The notes: a model not told the origin generated them from the letters alone. Positions 33,783 through 43,396 are shown, counted from the first letter of the stretch. The stretch: DNA of 64,000 nt from an uncultured Prevotella sp. (GCA_900546345.1 URCI01000003.1:73382-137381); one strand, 5' to 3'. Translations and numbers: made by a program.

Positions 33783-34493
33783 CTATTCGCCCGTGTTGTT
33801 GCCTTCTTCCGTATTGTTGTTTTCGGGCTGGTCGGGAGGTGTGGGAATCTCCTGGAAGTTATCCACGTCGCCACTCTCGTCGTCGGTGTTGTCGTTTTCC
33901 ATGTCCGGATCGACATAGTTGATGTCATCACTCTGATCGAGCTGTCCGTCGCCGACTTGTATGATCAGCGTGGCGTCGACCGGAATCTTGTCGCCGGCCA
34001 CCACGTGCCGTCCGTTGACGGTGATGCCGTAGACCCAGTCCTTCTCTCCGGGTACCGATTGCGGCTTGCCGAGTTTGAATCCCATAGCGGTGAGTTTCGC
34101 CATTGCCTCGCGCAACGAACTGTTGTCGATGACATCAGGCAGGGTGATCGTGGGAGAGTGAGTGGCGTTGATGGTGACATAGATGACGTGTCCCGACTTG
34201 ACGCGCTCGCCGGGTCCCGGTGTCTGCTCAAGGATAGCTCCGGGTGGGAGAGAGCGTACGTAGCCCGTGTCGGTCACCTCTATCTCCAGTCCCAGGTTGT
34301 TGACGATCTGCTCAGCGTCGGCGTACCGCTTGTGCAGAATATTGGGAATGGGAATCGACTCGCCGTGGTGGGTATACAGGTCGATGCCAAAGCGGAAGCC
34401 CAAAGCCAGCACGACGACCACGAGGGCCATCGCCGCGAGGTTTCCCCACAGATAGGTGCTTTTGAACTTGCCTAAGAATTCTGATGCTGTCAT
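33783..34493 (-). CDS. Single-span membrane protein with two PASTA domains
   Basis: The start at 34493 gives MTASEFLGKFKSTYLWGN; upstream in-frame codons run through a repeat array and are not credible. One membrane span (AAMALVVVVLALGFRFGIDL), then PASTA 1 (about 48-112, VRSLPPGAILEQTPGPGERV) and PASTA 2 (about 115-183), then an acidic, low-complexity tail rich in D, E, N and P. PASTA domains bind peptidoglycan or muropeptides. No kinase domain is attached, the usual Bacteroidota form. It precedes rluD and ddl on one strand and may share their transcript. Confidence 0.88.
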   Translation of the reverse strand: MTASEFLGKFKSTYLWGNLAAMALVVVVLALGFRFGIDLYTHHGESIPIPNILHKRYADAEQIVNNLGLEIEVTDTGYVRSLPPGAILEQTPGPGERVKSGHVIYVTINATHSPTITLPDVIDNSSLREAMAKLTAMGFKLGKPQSVPGEKDWVYGITVNGRHVVAGDKIPVDATLIIQVGDGQLDQSDDINYVDPDMENDNTDDESGDVDNFQEIPTPPDQPENNNTEEGNNTGE

Positions 34494-34597
34494 CGATACA
34501 TTATTTGATACAAAGGTAATGTAAACCGCGCGAAATACAAAATAAAAGCAGCGAATATTTTCTTTTTCGTTGTATGTAACGGCAACTCTTTTTGGCG

Positions 34598-34710
34598 TAG
34601 TCGCCTTTGGTATGTTTATTAGCCGCTTGGGGTGACGTTTATTAGTCGCTTTGGTGACGTTTATTAGCCGCTTTTGGTGACGTTTATTAGTCGCCTTTGG
34701 TATGTTTAGA
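34598..34710 (-). repeat. Five-unit 22/23-bp array upstream of the PASTA gene
   Basis: Units start at 34598, 34620, 34643, 34665 and 34688 (plus strand). All begin TAG(T/C)CGC and end GTTTA(T). The outer two units carry CTTTGGTATGTTTA; the three inner ones carry GGTGACGTTTAT. The period alternates 22 and 23. It lies 105 bases upstream of the PASTA start, in a 321-bp gap shared with rpmH; nothing else but the rpmH terminator is seen there. Confidence 0.85.
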
Positions 34711-34749
34711 AGCCATGTTCGCTGGATAAGAATAGCCACCTTAGATACG

Positions 34750-34788
34750 GCAAAAGCAGCAAGGATGAATCATCCTTGCTGCTTTTTG
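34750..34788 (-). terminator. Intrinsic terminator of rpmH
   Basis: AGCAGCAAGGATGA (34755-34768) pairs with TCATCCTTGCTGCT (34770-34783), a 14-pair perfect stem, flanked by A and T runs, just beyond the rpmH stop on the minus strand. Confidence 0.9.
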
Positions 34789-34814
34789 CTGCCTTGCGCA
34801 TAGACGCTAAGGAG

Positions 34815-34970
34815 TTACTTGCCGTGGTTCTCGTCAGAGACGGTCAGTTTCTTGCGGCCATGAGCACGACGGGAAGCCAGCACGCGACGGCCGTTCTTTG
34901 TGGCCATTCTCTCGCGGAAGCCGTGCTTGTTGACGCGACGGCGGTTGTGAGGCTGAAATGTTCTTTTCAT
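34815..34970 (-). CDS. rpmH: 50S ribosomal protein bL34
   Basis: The reverse strand encodes a 51-residue basic protein that begins [18 protein letters not shown] and ends [12 protein letters not shown], with the bL34 core [21 protein letters not shown]. It belongs to the large ribosomal subunit. The usual bL34 is 44-52 residues, so it is complete. It stands alone, with its own terminator, between the PASTA gene and efp, which is divergent. Confidence 0.97.
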   Translation of the reverse strand: MKRTFQPHNRRRVNKHGFRERMATKNGRRVLASRRAHGRKKLTVSDENHGK

Positions 34971-35118
34971 CTTTATTTATTGTTAATTTATTATTTGATT
35001 CGTGTCTTTTCGGACCTTTGCCCTTCTTATGGCTTGCAAAATTACGCATAATTTTCGAGATGACAAAGAATTAAGTGATTTTTCAGCGCTAAAAAGATGT
35101 TTTTATCTAAAATTATAG

Positions 35119-35126
35119 TAACTTTG
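35119..35126 (+). promoter_or_regulatory. -7 box (TAACTTTG) of efp
   Basis: TAACTTTG followed by CACC lies 42 bases before the efp ATG. The -33 region has no clear TTG. Confidence 0.55.
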
Positions 35127-35167
35127 CACCTGCAAAAGCATGATAATATACTTATAATATACACACA

Positions 35168-35737
35168 ATGATTAATTCACAGGAAATTAAGATCGGTACA
35201 TGCATCCGCATGGACGGCGGCATCTGGAAGTGCGTTGACTTCCAGCATCGTAAGCCAGGAAAGGGTAACACTGTCATGAACACCAAGCTGAAGAACGTGG
35301 CTGACGGCCGCGTGCTGGAGCGTACGTTCCAGATTGGCTTCAAGCTCGATGACGTGCGTGTAGAGCATCGCCCTTATCAGTATCTCTACGAGGATCCCAC
35401 TGGCTACATCTTCATGAACCAGGAGACTTTCGAGCAGATTCCTATCGCCAAGGACATGATCACTGGCTGGCAGTTCATGAAGGAAGGTGACGTCGTTGAC
35501 GTCCAGACCGATACTTCTGACGGTACCATCCTTTCGGCTGAGATGCCTGTCAAGACCAACCTTAAGGTTGAGCATAGTGAGCCGGGTGTGAAGGGCAACA
35601 CAGCTACCAACGCTACAAAGCCTGCCACTCTCGAGACTGGTGCTGAGATCCGTGTGCCCTTGTTCATCAACGAGGGTGAGACTATCACAGTCGACACACG
35701 CGACGGCAGCTATGTGGGCCGCGTGAGCGAGAAATAA
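35168..35737 (+). CDS. efp: Translation elongation factor P
   Basis: 189 residues with the three-barrel EF-P layout. The tip loop that reaches the peptidyl-transferase centre is KPGKGNT, so a lysine (K32) is at the tip. The C-terminal signature PLFINEGETITVDTRDGSYVGRV is complete. EF-P relieves ribosomes stalled at polyproline. No modification enzyme is encoded nearby. No Shine-Dalgarno sequence is evident, as is common here. Confidence 0.96.
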   Translation: MINSQEIKIGTCIRMDGGIWKCVDFQHRKPGKGNTVMNTKLKNVADGRVLERTFQIGFKLDDVRVEHRPYQYLYEDPTGYIFMNQETFEQIPIAKDMITGWQFMKEGDVVDVQTDTSDGTILSAEMPVKTNLKVEHSEPGVKGNTATNATKPATLETGAEIRVPLFINEGETITVDTRDGSYVGRVSEK

Positions 35738-35755
35738 TTGGGCACTAAGCCTTAC

Positions 35756-35789
35756 GCCATCCTTCCTTTTGTGAAGGGTGGCTTTTTTT
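35756..35789 (+). terminator. Intrinsic terminator of efp
   Basis: GCCATCCTTC (35756-35765) pairs with GAAGGGTGGC (35773-35782, one G-T), followed by seven T. It overlaps the spurious 5' extension of the next gene and supports its start at 35847. Confidence 0.9.
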
Positions 35790-35846
35790 GTTGTTAACGA
35801 CCGCTCTCTACGGAGCGTGGTCAGCGTCTTGGAGAATTCTATTACT

Positions 35847-36908
35847 ATGGAGCAGCCTTTGAAATATTCTTTTGTCATCCCTGTCTTCAACCGTCCCGAT
35901 GAGGTCGACGAGCTGTTGGACAGCCTGACACGCCAGTCGTTTGGTGCTTTTGAAGTCGTCGTCGTTGAGGACGGCTCGCAAGTGCCCTGTCATGATGTCT
36001 GTGCGCGCCATGTGGGAAAACTCGATCTTCACTATTTCAGTAAGCCTAACAGCGGGCCCGGACAGAGCCGCAACTATGGCGTGGAGCGTGCGCGTGGCGA
36101 ATATGTCATCATTCTCGATTCCGACGTAGTGGTTCCTCCCGGATATCTTCAAGCCGTTGACGACGAGCTCCGACGTGAGCCCTGCGAGGCTTTTGGCGGT
36201 CCCGATCGTGCCGCAAGTTCGTTCACTCCTACTCAAAAGGCTATTTCCTATTCCATGACGAGCTTCTTCACCACCGGCGGCATCCGTGGCGGAAAGAAGA
36301 AACTCGACAAGTTCTATCCCCGTTCCTTCAACATGGGTATCCGGCGCGACGTCTATCAGCGGCTCGGCGGCTTCTCCAAGATGCGCTTCGGTGAGGACAT
36401 CGACTTTTCCATCCGCATCTTCAAGGCCGGCTGTCACTGCCGTCTCTTCCCCGGCGCGTGGGTCTATCACAAGCGCAGAACCGACTTCCGAAAGTTCTGG
36501 CGTCAGGTGTTCAACAGTGGCATCGCCCGTATCAACCTCTACAAGAAATATCCCGATAGCCTCAAACTTGTCCATCTCTTGCCGATGGTCTTCACGCTTG
36601 GTGTGGCCTTCCTGGCGTTGTTGTTCATTGATGGCCTTCTGACCAGTCTCTTTTCCGAGGCACCGGGCGCCGGCGAATTGGGACGCAATACCATGGCACT
36701 GGCTTTGGCACCGCTGATACTCTACAGCCTGCTCATCTTCGCAGACTCAGCACGTCAGAATCACAGCGTGAAGATTGGACTCCTCAGCGTGCGTGCTGCC
36801 TTCATCCAACTCATGGGCTATGGTTGCGGCTTCCTTCAGGCCTGGTGGCGACGGTGCGTGCGTGGGCAAGACGAATTTACCGCTTACGAGAAGAACTTCT
36901 ATAAGTAG
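35847..36908 (+). CDS. Family 2 glycosyltransferase with membrane anchor
   Basis: The start at 35847 gives MEQPLKYSFVIPVFNRPDEV; earlier codons overlap the efp terminator. GT-A fold: VVEDGS near residue 37, GPGQSRNYGVERARGEYVIILDSDVVVPP (the DSD metal site) and FGEDIDFSIRIFKAG with the ED acceptor-site pair, then HKRRTDFRKFWRQVFNSG. Two or three C-terminal membrane spans (LLPMVFTLGVAFLALLFIDGL, MALALAPLILYSLLIFA). It probably transfers a sugar at the cytoplasmic face for a surface or envelope glycan. The donor and acceptor are unknown. Confidence 0.87.
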   Translation: MEQPLKYSFVIPVFNRPDEVDELLDSLTRQSFGAFEVVVVEDGSQVPCHDVCARHVGKLDLHYFSKPNSGPGQSRNYGVERARGEYVIILDSDVVVPPGYLQAVDDELRREPCEAFGGPDRAASSFTPTQKAISYSMTSFFTTGGIRGGKKKLDKFYPRSFNMGIRRDVYQRLGGFSKMRFGEDIDFSIRIFKAGCHCRLFPGAWVYHKRRTDFRKFWRQVFNSGIARINLYKKYPDSLKLVHLLPMVFTLGVAFLALLFIDGLLTSLFSEAPGAGELGRNTMALALAPLILYSLLIFADSARQNHSVKIGLLSVRAAFIQLMGYGCGFLQAWWRRCVRGQDEFTAYEKNFYK

Positions 36909-36952
36909 TCTCTTCGTTTCCATCTGTTTTCAATCCTTATAAAAGACAGCCT

Positions 36953-38185
36953 ATGAACCGAAATAACTTCCACATGACAAGGAAAGTACTGTTTCTTGTC
37001 GTCTTGTTGATGTCCGGAATGGTGAGTGCGTTAGCCAAAAAGACCACCATCGTCATTTCTTGTGACGGTTTTCGTTGGGACTATTCCGAGATGTACGACA
37101 CACCGTTTCTCGACCTGATGGCCCGCCAGGGTGTCAAGGGTGAGCTCGTTCCCTCCTTTCCCTCAAAGACTTTTCCCAACCACTATACCCTTGCCACCGG
37201 TCTTCGACCCGAACATCATGGCATCATCGCCAATTCGTTTCTCAACCGCGCCACGGGAGCGCGCTTCTCTTTGTCCAATCCCAAGACCAAGTACGACGCC
37301 CGCTTCTATCATGGTGAACCGCTTTGGCTTACAGCCCAGCGCCAAGGTCTGCACACCGCAGTCTTTTATTGGCCGGGGTCTGACGTGGCAATAGACGGTC
37401 ACTATCCCGACCTTTGGCACAGCTACGACGAGAAGCCACATCTCACTTTCACCCAGCGCGTCGACGGCATCATGCAACAACTGACGGCAAAGAAGAGTCC
37501 CGACCTCATCATGGCCTATTTCGAGGAGCCCGATGCCAGCGGCCACAGCTATGGCCCGCAGGCCAAGCAGACACGTGCTGCCGTGGAGAACATCGACTCG
37601 CTGTTGGACAGCCTGTGGACACGTATCGGCAAAGCCGGTTTGCAGGATCAGGTCAATCTCGTCGTCGTCTCTGACCATGGCATGACCTGGTTCACGCCCT
37701 CGCGCCAGATCACCGTTGGCCGTTATCTTCATAAAGACTGGTACCAATCCATCGAAGGCAATCTTCCGGCCAACATCTATGCGGCGCAACGCTGGCAGCA
37801 AGACAGTATTGTAGCGGCGTTGAGCCATGTGGCCCACCTGCATGTGTGGCGCAAAGCCGACATCCCTCAGTGGCTTCATTACCAGTCCGACCCGAATATT
37901 GGCGATGTGCTGGTGCTGCCCGATGAGGGCTTCCTCTTCACCGACGAGACCTGCCACGATGGAGGTGTGCATGGCTTCGACCCGGCTTACAGCGACATGC
38001 ACGCCCTCTTCCGTGCCATGGGCCCCGATGTCCGTGTCGGCGAGAACATCGGCGCGTTTCCCAATACCGCCGTCTATGCTTTAGTCTGCCGTCTGCTTGG
38101 CATCAGCCCGGCGCCCAATGACGGCATGGAAGATTACCGTCGGATAGCCATAAAGATGTTTAAGGATGGAAAAACTCAGCATTAA
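36953..38185 (+). CDS. Exported nucleotide pyrophosphatase/phosphodiesterase (NPP) family protein
   Basis: 410 residues with a signal peptide (VLFLVVLLMSGMVSALA). Alkaline-phosphatase superfamily: VISCDGFRWDY carries the first metal aspartate, SFPSKTFPNHYTLATGL carries the catalytic threonine, and YFEEPDASGHSYGP, VVSDHGMTW and GVHGFDPAY supply the remaining Asp and His ligands. NPP enzymes hydrolyse phosphodiester or pyrophosphate bonds, often of nucleotides or nucleotide sugars. M8 (36974) is an alternative start. It overlaps radC by 20 bases. Confidence 0.88.
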   Translation: MNRNNFHMTRKVLFLVVLLMSGMVSALAKKTTIVISCDGFRWDYSEMYDTPFLDLMARQGVKGELVPSFPSKTFPNHYTLATGLRPEHHGIIANSFLNRATGARFSLSNPKTKYDARFYHGEPLWLTAQRQGLHTAVFYWPGSDVAIDGHYPDLWHSYDEKPHLTFTQRVDGIMQQLTAKKSPDLIMAYFEEPDASGHSYGPQAKQTRAAVENIDSLLDSLWTRIGKAGLQDQVNLVVVSDHGMTWFTPSRQITVGRYLHKDWYQSIEGNLPANIYAAQRWQQDSIVAALSHVAHLHVWRKADIPQWLHYQSDPNIGDVLVLPDEGFLFTDETCHDGGVHGFDPAYSDMHALFRAMGPDVRVGENIGAFPNTAVYALVCRLLGISPAPNDGMEDYRRIAIKMFKDGKTQH

Positions 38186-38852
38186 TCATTGGGACGAGCA
38201 AGACCGGCCGCGAGAGAAAATGATGCGCCTCGGAGCGGCGGCGCTCAGCGATGCCGAGTTGCTTGCCATTCTCATTGGCTCCGGATCTGACAGACAGAGT
38301 GCCGTGGACTTGATGCGTACAGTGCTCAGCGACTGCAATTACAATCTCAACACTTTGGGCAAGAAGACTGTAAGCGACCTGTGCCGCTACCATGGCATGG
38401 GGCCGGCCAAGGCCGTCACCATCCTTGCCGCCTGCGAACTTGGCAAGCGCCGCAAGGACACCGTTGCCGAGGAGCGTCCCGATCTCGGCTCTGCCACAGC
38501 CATCTACAACCTGATGCATCCTAAGCTGCAGGATCTCGACGTGGAGGAATTCCACATCCTGATGCTCAACCAGTCGTTTAAACTCATCAAGGAAGAGTGC
38601 GTCAGCCACGGCGGCCTCACAGAAACAGCCGTTGACGTGCGCATCATTATCAAGGATGCCCTGCTCTGCAACACCACGGTCCTTGCCGTCTGCCACAACC
38701 ATCCCAGTGGCAACAAGCGTCCCAGCCGGCAGGACGACCAACTCACAGACCGCATCCGCAAGGCCTGCGAACTGATGCGCATCTATTTCCTCGACCATGT
38801 CATCATCACTGACGGCAACTATTACAGCTACCGCGAAGAAGGACGGTTATAG
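38166..38852 (+). CDS. radC: RadC-family JAB-domain protein
   Basis: 228 residues: N-terminal helix-hairpin-helix-like UPF0758 part (RPREKMMRLGAAALSDAELLAILIGSG) and a JAB/MPN metalloprotease-fold domain with the JAMM-type motif VCHNHPSGNKRPSRQDDQLT. Despite the name, a DNA-repair role is not established for the family. The gene begins within the last 20 bases of the phosphodiesterase gene in another frame, with AAGG just upstream of the ATG. Confidence 0.93.
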   Translation: MEKLSINHWDEQDRPREKMMRLGAAALSDAELLAILIGSGSDRQSAVDLMRTVLSDCNYNLNTLGKKTVSDLCRYHGMGPAKAVTILAACELGKRRKDTVAEERPDLGSATAIYNLMHPKLQDLDVEEFHILMLNQSFKLIKEECVSHGGLTETAVDVRIIIKDALLCNTTVLAVCHNHPSGNKRPSRQDDQLTDRIRKACELMRIYFLDHVIITDGNYYSYREEGRL

Positions 38853-38913
38853 TCTCATTGCGGCGAGAAGCATGAAAAATGCGGTGCAGTATTGAAAAAA
38901 GTAGGACTAATTA

Positions 38914-38944
38914 TTGTTGGTTTGCTTTTTTTTAATTATATTTG
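38914..38944 (+). promoter_or_regulatory. Canonical promoter of the GH28 gene / second glycan locus
   Basis: TTG (38914-38916), 20-base spacer, TATATTTG (38937-38944). It lies 48 bases before the GH28 ATG at 38993 and excludes the earlier in-frame codon at 38942. Confidence 0.8.
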
Positions 38945-38992
38945 CGACATAATTACCGCATAACCATAGAAAATACCTTTGACCATTACTCA

Positions 38993-40312
38993 ATGAGAAA
39001 ACTGATATTACTGCTTATTGACATCCTTATCCTGGCCTTGCCTGCATGGGCACAAACCACCTATCAAGTCACGGACTATGGAGCAAAAGGCAACGGAACG
39101 ACCGACGACGCACCGGCTCTCCAGCGTGCCATTGATGCGTGCAGTGCCGATGGTGGCGGGCGTGTGCTCTTGTCGCGTGGCAGGACATTCCTTTCCGGTC
39201 CCTTGCAGTTGAAGTCCGGCGTGGAGTTATATCTCGATGCCGGTGCCACCTTATTGGCCAATCCTGATGAGAAAGTCTATCACAAGAGTGCCTTTGGCAG
39301 CAACCAGGGCGAAGGCATGTTATGGCTTTGGGCCAAAGATGCCCACGACATCCGAGTTTGTGGACGCGGCACCATCGATGGCAACGGCGTGCGCTTCATG
39401 GGCCGAGAGCTGTCTGACTCCTACGAGTTGAAGCCCGTTACCACCTTTGATCCCCGGCCGCATGTCCTCACGCTCATCGGTGTGAAGAACGTGCAGGTGC
39501 GCGACATCACCATCCGCGAAGGCGCTTACTGGACACTCCATCTCGTAGGCTGCGAGGATGCGGTGGTCGATGGCATCAATCTCCTCAACAACCTGAAGAT
39601 ACGCAATGGCGACGGTATAGACATCGACCACAGCCGTCATGTGCGCATCAGCAATTGTCATATCACTTCCGGCGACGACTGCATCTGTCTGAAGAATCGG
39701 CGCGAATATGCCCAGTACGGCTCGTGCCACGACATCGTGGTGACCAACTGCACGATGAGCTCGCGCTCCTGTGCCATCAAGATCGGTTCGGAGAACATGG
39801 ACTCCATCTATAATGTCACTGTCGACAACTGCGTCATCACCCGTTCCAACCGCGGATTGGGCATCCAGAACCGCGACGAGGGCACCGTGACTGATGTCGT
39901 CTTCTCCAACATCATCATGGACCTGCAGCTGTGGAGCGACGTATGGTGGGGCAAGGCCGAGCCCATCTATGTGACCAGCTACCCGCGCGCCGACGGCAAC
40001 AACAAAGACGCCAACTGGCGATTCCCCAAGGGCGAGACCCACGGACGTTGCGGCGAGGTGAGCCGCATCTATTTCAACAACATCATGGCAACGTCCGAGA
40101 ACGGCTGTTTTGTGGGCGGCGACACTTGGGGCAAGGTGAACCACGTATATTATAATAATGTGAAGCTGCGTTACCGCCGCGTGACCAATTATGCCACGGG
40201 CATGGCCGACCTGCGCCCCTGCCGTGACGAGCAGATGGTGAAAATACCCAAGGACGGGAGCTGGAGTCAACATGAGAAAGACTGTAGTCTGAATGTTGAA
40301 AGGGTTTTGTAG
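38993..40312 (+). CDS. GH28-family polygalacturonase-like glycosidase, exported
   Basis: 439 residues from the ATG at 38993, with signal peptide LILLLIDILILALPAWA. A right-handed beta-helix of the GH28 type: YQVTDYGAKGNGTTDDAPALQRAID at the start, NGDGIDIDHSRH (D207) and SGDDCICLKN (D228, D229), the three acidic catalytic positions. The downstream GHG histidine of fungal polygalacturonases is replaced by GSE. Members of this type act on galacturonan or rhamnogalacturonan; the exact linkage is not readable. It opens the second SusC/SusD locus. Confidence 0.88.
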   Translation: MRKLILLLIDILILALPAWAQTTYQVTDYGAKGNGTTDDAPALQRAIDACSADGGGRVLLSRGRTFLSGPLQLKSGVELYLDAGATLLANPDEKVYHKSAFGSNQGEGMLWLWAKDAHDIRVCGRGTIDGNGVRFMGRELSDSYELKPVTTFDPRPHVLTLIGVKNVQVRDITIREGAYWTLHLVGCEDAVVDGINLLNNLKIRNGDGIDIDHSRHVRISNCHITSGDDCICLKNRREYAQYGSCHDIVVTNCTMSSRSCAIKIGSENMDSIYNVTVDNCVITRSNRGLGIQNRDEGTVTDVVFSNIIMDLQLWSDVWWGKAEPIYVTSYPRADGNNKDANWRFPKGETHGRCGEVSRIYFNNIMATSENGCFVGGDTWGKVNHVYYNNVKLRYRRVTNYATGMADLRPCRDEQMVKIPKDGSWSQHEKDCSLNVERVL

Positions 40313-40345
40313 CATCATCTCTATACTCCCGTAATATTGTTCCTT

Positions 40346-40353
40346 TACTTTTG
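40346..40353 (+). promoter_or_regulatory. -7 box (TACTTTTG) before the second SusC gene
   Basis: TACTTTTG followed by CATAACC lies 49 bases before the ATG at 40403 and excludes the in-frame ATG at 40337. No clear -33 box. Confidence 0.5.
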
Positions 40354-40402
40354 CATAACCAAACATCCGGAAAGACTATACTATTACTCTAAAATATCAA
40401 TT

Positions 40403-43396
40403 ATGGAAAAACCGCAGAAACGAATGAAGACGGCAGCGAAGGGCCTGCTCCTTACCGCTTGCCTGTCAGTCTGTAGCACAGCTGCGATGGCCCAGAGTCA
40501 GAAGTCTGGTGTCATCACCGACAGCAATGGTGAGCCGCTCGTTGGCGTGACCGTCATGGAGCAGGGTACCACCAATGGTACGGTGACCGATGTCAATGGC
40601 CGTTATACCATCACGACTACTAAGCCCGGTGCCAAGCTCAAGGTTTCCTATGTCGGCTATGAGGACCGCATCATCACTCCCGGACAGAATGCTGTCCTGA
40701 AGGACGACAACAAGATGCTCAACGAGGTCGTTGTCGTCGGTTACGGTACCATGCGGCGCAAGGATGTCACCTCGTCGATCACCACAGTGAATGCCGAGGA
40801 CTTGAACAAAGGTGTCTATTCCGATGCAGCCTCTTTGCTTCAGGGCAAGGTTGCCGGCCTGGTGGTGACCACATCAGGAGACCCGAACGGTACGCCGAGT
40901 ATCACGCTTCGTGGTGCCTCTTCTTTGCGTACGGGTGAAGCCATGCAACCTTATTATGTCATCGACGGCATTCCCGGTGTGGACATCTCGATGGTGTCTC
41001 CCGATGACATCGAGAGCATCGACGTGCTCCGTGACGCTACCGCCACAGCCATCTACGGTTCGAAGGCTGCCAACGGCGTGATTATCATCAACACCAAGAA
41101 AGGCAAGAAAGGCGCTGAGCGCACCAGCGTGTCTTATAATGGTTACGCTGCCTTTGATGTAGTGGCTAAGAAATTGGACATGGCCAGTGCCGATGATCTG
41201 CGCGGATACGCCAAGGCCAATGGACTGACACTCGGCAATGACGAGGGCGCAAATGTCGACTGGCAGAAGGAAGTGCTGCGCACTGGTGTGAGCCACAACC
41301 ATAATGTCTCCATCAGTGGTGGCGGACAGAAGTCTACCTACATGGTGAGCCTTAACTATCAGAATCGCCAGGGTGTCGTGAAGGAGTCGGGGATGAACCG
41401 ACTCAACGTGCGCTCCTTGATGACCACCAAGGTGCTCAAGGATCATCTCGACATCTCGCTTGGCGTGAATGGCATGTACGGCACGGCGCATGGTGTGCCG
41501 ATGTGGAACGAAGGTGCTTCTGTGCTCGACGCCATGAACTACTATTCTCCATGTATGCCGGTCAGAGGCGAGGACGGCAACTGGTCGAAGGCTTCCGGTT
41601 CAAAGAACTACAACCCGATGTCGCTGCTCCATGAGGACACCTTCGAGACCAACTGGAAGCGTATGCAGTATATCGCCAAAGCTTCTCTGAAGATCATCGA
41701 CGGCTTGACATGGAGTGCCAACTACTCTTTCACCAACAACCAGCACACCTACAGTGCCTACGACACCCACAACACGCAGATTGAGGGCGTGAGTGCCTAT
41801 AACGGCAAGGCTACGCGTAACACTTATATGGGTCATGCCCATACGTTCGAGACTTATGGCAACTATGATGTCACGATCAGCAAGATCCACAAACTGTCCG
41901 TGATGGCCGGATATTCCTGGGAAGAGAAGGAAAGCGGTGACGGCTTCGGACTGTGGGTACACGATTTCTATGACGACTACCTGAAGTGGAACCAGCTGTC
42001 TTACGCCAGCAGCATCGACGGCATCCCCGCCGTGGAGAGCGGTACGAAGGCAACGGTGCGCAACATCTCGTTCTATGGCCGTGCTGCCTACAGCTACAAC
42101 AGCCGCTACATGCTCCAGGCTACGATCCGCCGCGATGGTAGCTCTGTCTTTGGCAAGGATCACCGCTGGGGTACCTTCCCATCGGTCAGTGCCGCGTGGA
42201 ATATTACCGAGGAGCCTTTCATGAAGAATCAGAATGTGTTCTCCAACCTGAAACTGCGTATGGGCTATGGTGTGAGTGGTAATGCCCTCGGCTTTAACGC
42301 TTACACAGCCATTGCCACCTATGGTGCTTCCGGCTTCTTCGATTACAATGGAAAGAACTGGCGTACGCTGGCCGCTACGAAAAATGCCAACCCCGATCTG
42401 AAGTGGGAGAGCACGGGTATGTTCAATATTGGTATTGACTATGCGCTCTTTGGCGGTCGTATCAACGGTACGCTCGAATTCTACAACAAGAAGACCAAGG
42501 ATCTGATCTGGTCTTATCCGGTATCTCTGACCGAATATCCTTTTGGCAACATCGACGCCAACGTCGGTGAGATCACCAACAAGGGTATTGAGTTGACCGT
42601 AAACGCTACGCCCGTGAAGACGAAAGACTTCACCTGGCAGACCACGCTCAACCTGGCACACAACAAAAACCGTGTGGACAAGTTGACCAACGACAAGTAC
42701 TTCACCAAGGAGTTCAATCAGGGCGACCCGATGATTGCCGGTGTCTCTGCCAACGGCTATACGCAGCGTATCATCGAGGGTGAGCCGCTCGGAACGTTCT
42801 ATACCTTCACTTTTGCCGGATACAACGACAAGGGTGTCGCCACCTACTATGTTCTCGACGACAAGGGCAACCGCACGGGTGAGACCACTACGGCACCCGA
42901 CAACGAGCGCGACCGCTCGGTCACCGGTTGCGCGCAGCCTAAGCTGAACTTAGGATGGAACAACACGCTGACCTATAAGAACTGGAGTGCCTCCTGCTTC
43001 TTCACAGGAGTCTTCGGCAACAAGATCTACAACGGCTCTCGTGCACAGTACACCAGCCCCGAGATGTTCTCCAATGGCAAGAACGTGCTCAAGGAGTTTG
43101 TCACCGACCGTCCGGCTACCGACATCTCAGGCAACATTCCTTCTGACCGCTTCATCGAGAACGGAAGCTATCTGCGCCTGCAATCGCTGACTCTGGGTTA
43201 CACCTTCACTAAGTTCAATGGCTGGCTGCAAAACGCTCAGCTCTACGCCACAGTGAACAACGTCTTCACTATCACCAGCTACAAAGGACTGGATCCGGAG
43301 GTGAACTTGGGTGGTATTGATCCCGGCGTGGACTACCGCTGGAGCAACTACCCGCATACACGCACGTTCATGCTTGGTCTGAAAGTGAATTTCTAA
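40403..43396 (+). CDS. SusC/RagA-family TonB-linked outer membrane transporter (second)
   Basis: 997 residues from the ATG at 40403. Signal peptide, carboxypeptidase-regulatory-like domain (SGVITDSNGEPLVGVTVMEQG, VNGRYTITT, KVSYVGYEDRII), the LNEVVVVGYG segment, TonB plug (about 110-225, TLRGASSLRTGEAMQPYYVIDGIPG) and a barrel ending FMLGLKVNF. It imports oligosaccharides with the SusD that starts 18 bases later. The flanking genes are GH28, GDPD-GH28 and GH92 enzymes, so its cargo is probably a product of those enzymes. Confidence 0.95.
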   Translation: MEKPQKRMKTAAKGLLLTACLSVCSTAAMAQSQKSGVITDSNGEPLVGVTVMEQGTTNGTVTDVNGRYTITTTKPGAKLKVSYVGYEDRIITPGQNAVLKDDNKMLNEVVVVGYGTMRRKDVTSSITTVNAEDLNKGVYSDAASLLQGKVAGLVVTTSGDPNGTPSITLRGASSLRTGEAMQPYYVIDGIPGVDISMVSPDDIESIDVLRDATATAIYGSKAANGVIIINTKKGKKGAERTSVSYNGYAAFDVVAKKLDMASADDLRGYAKANGLTLGNDEGANVDWQKEVLRTGVSHNHNVSISGGGQKSTYMVSLNYQNRQGVVKESGMNRLNVRSLMTTKVLKDHLDISLGVNGMYGTAHGVPMWNEGASVLDAMNYYSPCMPVRGEDGNWSKASGSKNYNPMSLLHEDTFETNWKRMQYIAKASLKIIDGLTWSANYSFTNNQHTYSAYDTHNTQIEGVSAYNGKATRNTYMGHAHTFETYGNYDVTISKIHKLSVMAGYSWEEKESGDGFGLWVHDFYDDYLKWNQLSYASSIDGIPAVESGTKATVRNISFYGRAAYSYNSRYMLQATIRRDGSSVFGKDHRWGTFPSVSAAWNITEEPFMKNQNVFSNLKLRMGYGVSGNALGFNAYTAIATYGASGFFDYNGKNWRTLAATKNANPDLKWESTGMFNIGIDYALFGGRINGTLEFYNKKTKDLIWSYPVSLTEYPFGNIDANVGEITNKGIELTVNATPVKTKDFTWQTTLNLAHNKNRVDKLTNDKYFTKEFNQGDPMIAGVSANGYTQRIIEGEPLGTFYTFTFAGYNDKGVATYYVLDDKGNRTGETTTAPDNERDRSVTGCAQPKLNLGWNNTLTYKNWSASCFFTGVFGNKIYNGSRAQYTSPEMFSNGKNVLKEFVTDRPATDISGNIPSDRFIENGSYLRLQSLTLGYTFTKFNGWLQNAQLYATVNNVFTITSYKGLDPEVNLGGIDPGVDYRWSNYPHTRTFMLGLKVNF

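Noticed and set aside
33783..34739. Longer PASTA protein with a KATNKRH-type repeat N-terminus
   Set aside because: The extension is a translated intergenic array, and the conserved protein begins at 34493.
34834..35049. 71-codon minus-strand frame overlapping rpmH
   Set aside because: It is out of frame with the obvious bL34 protein at 34815-34970.
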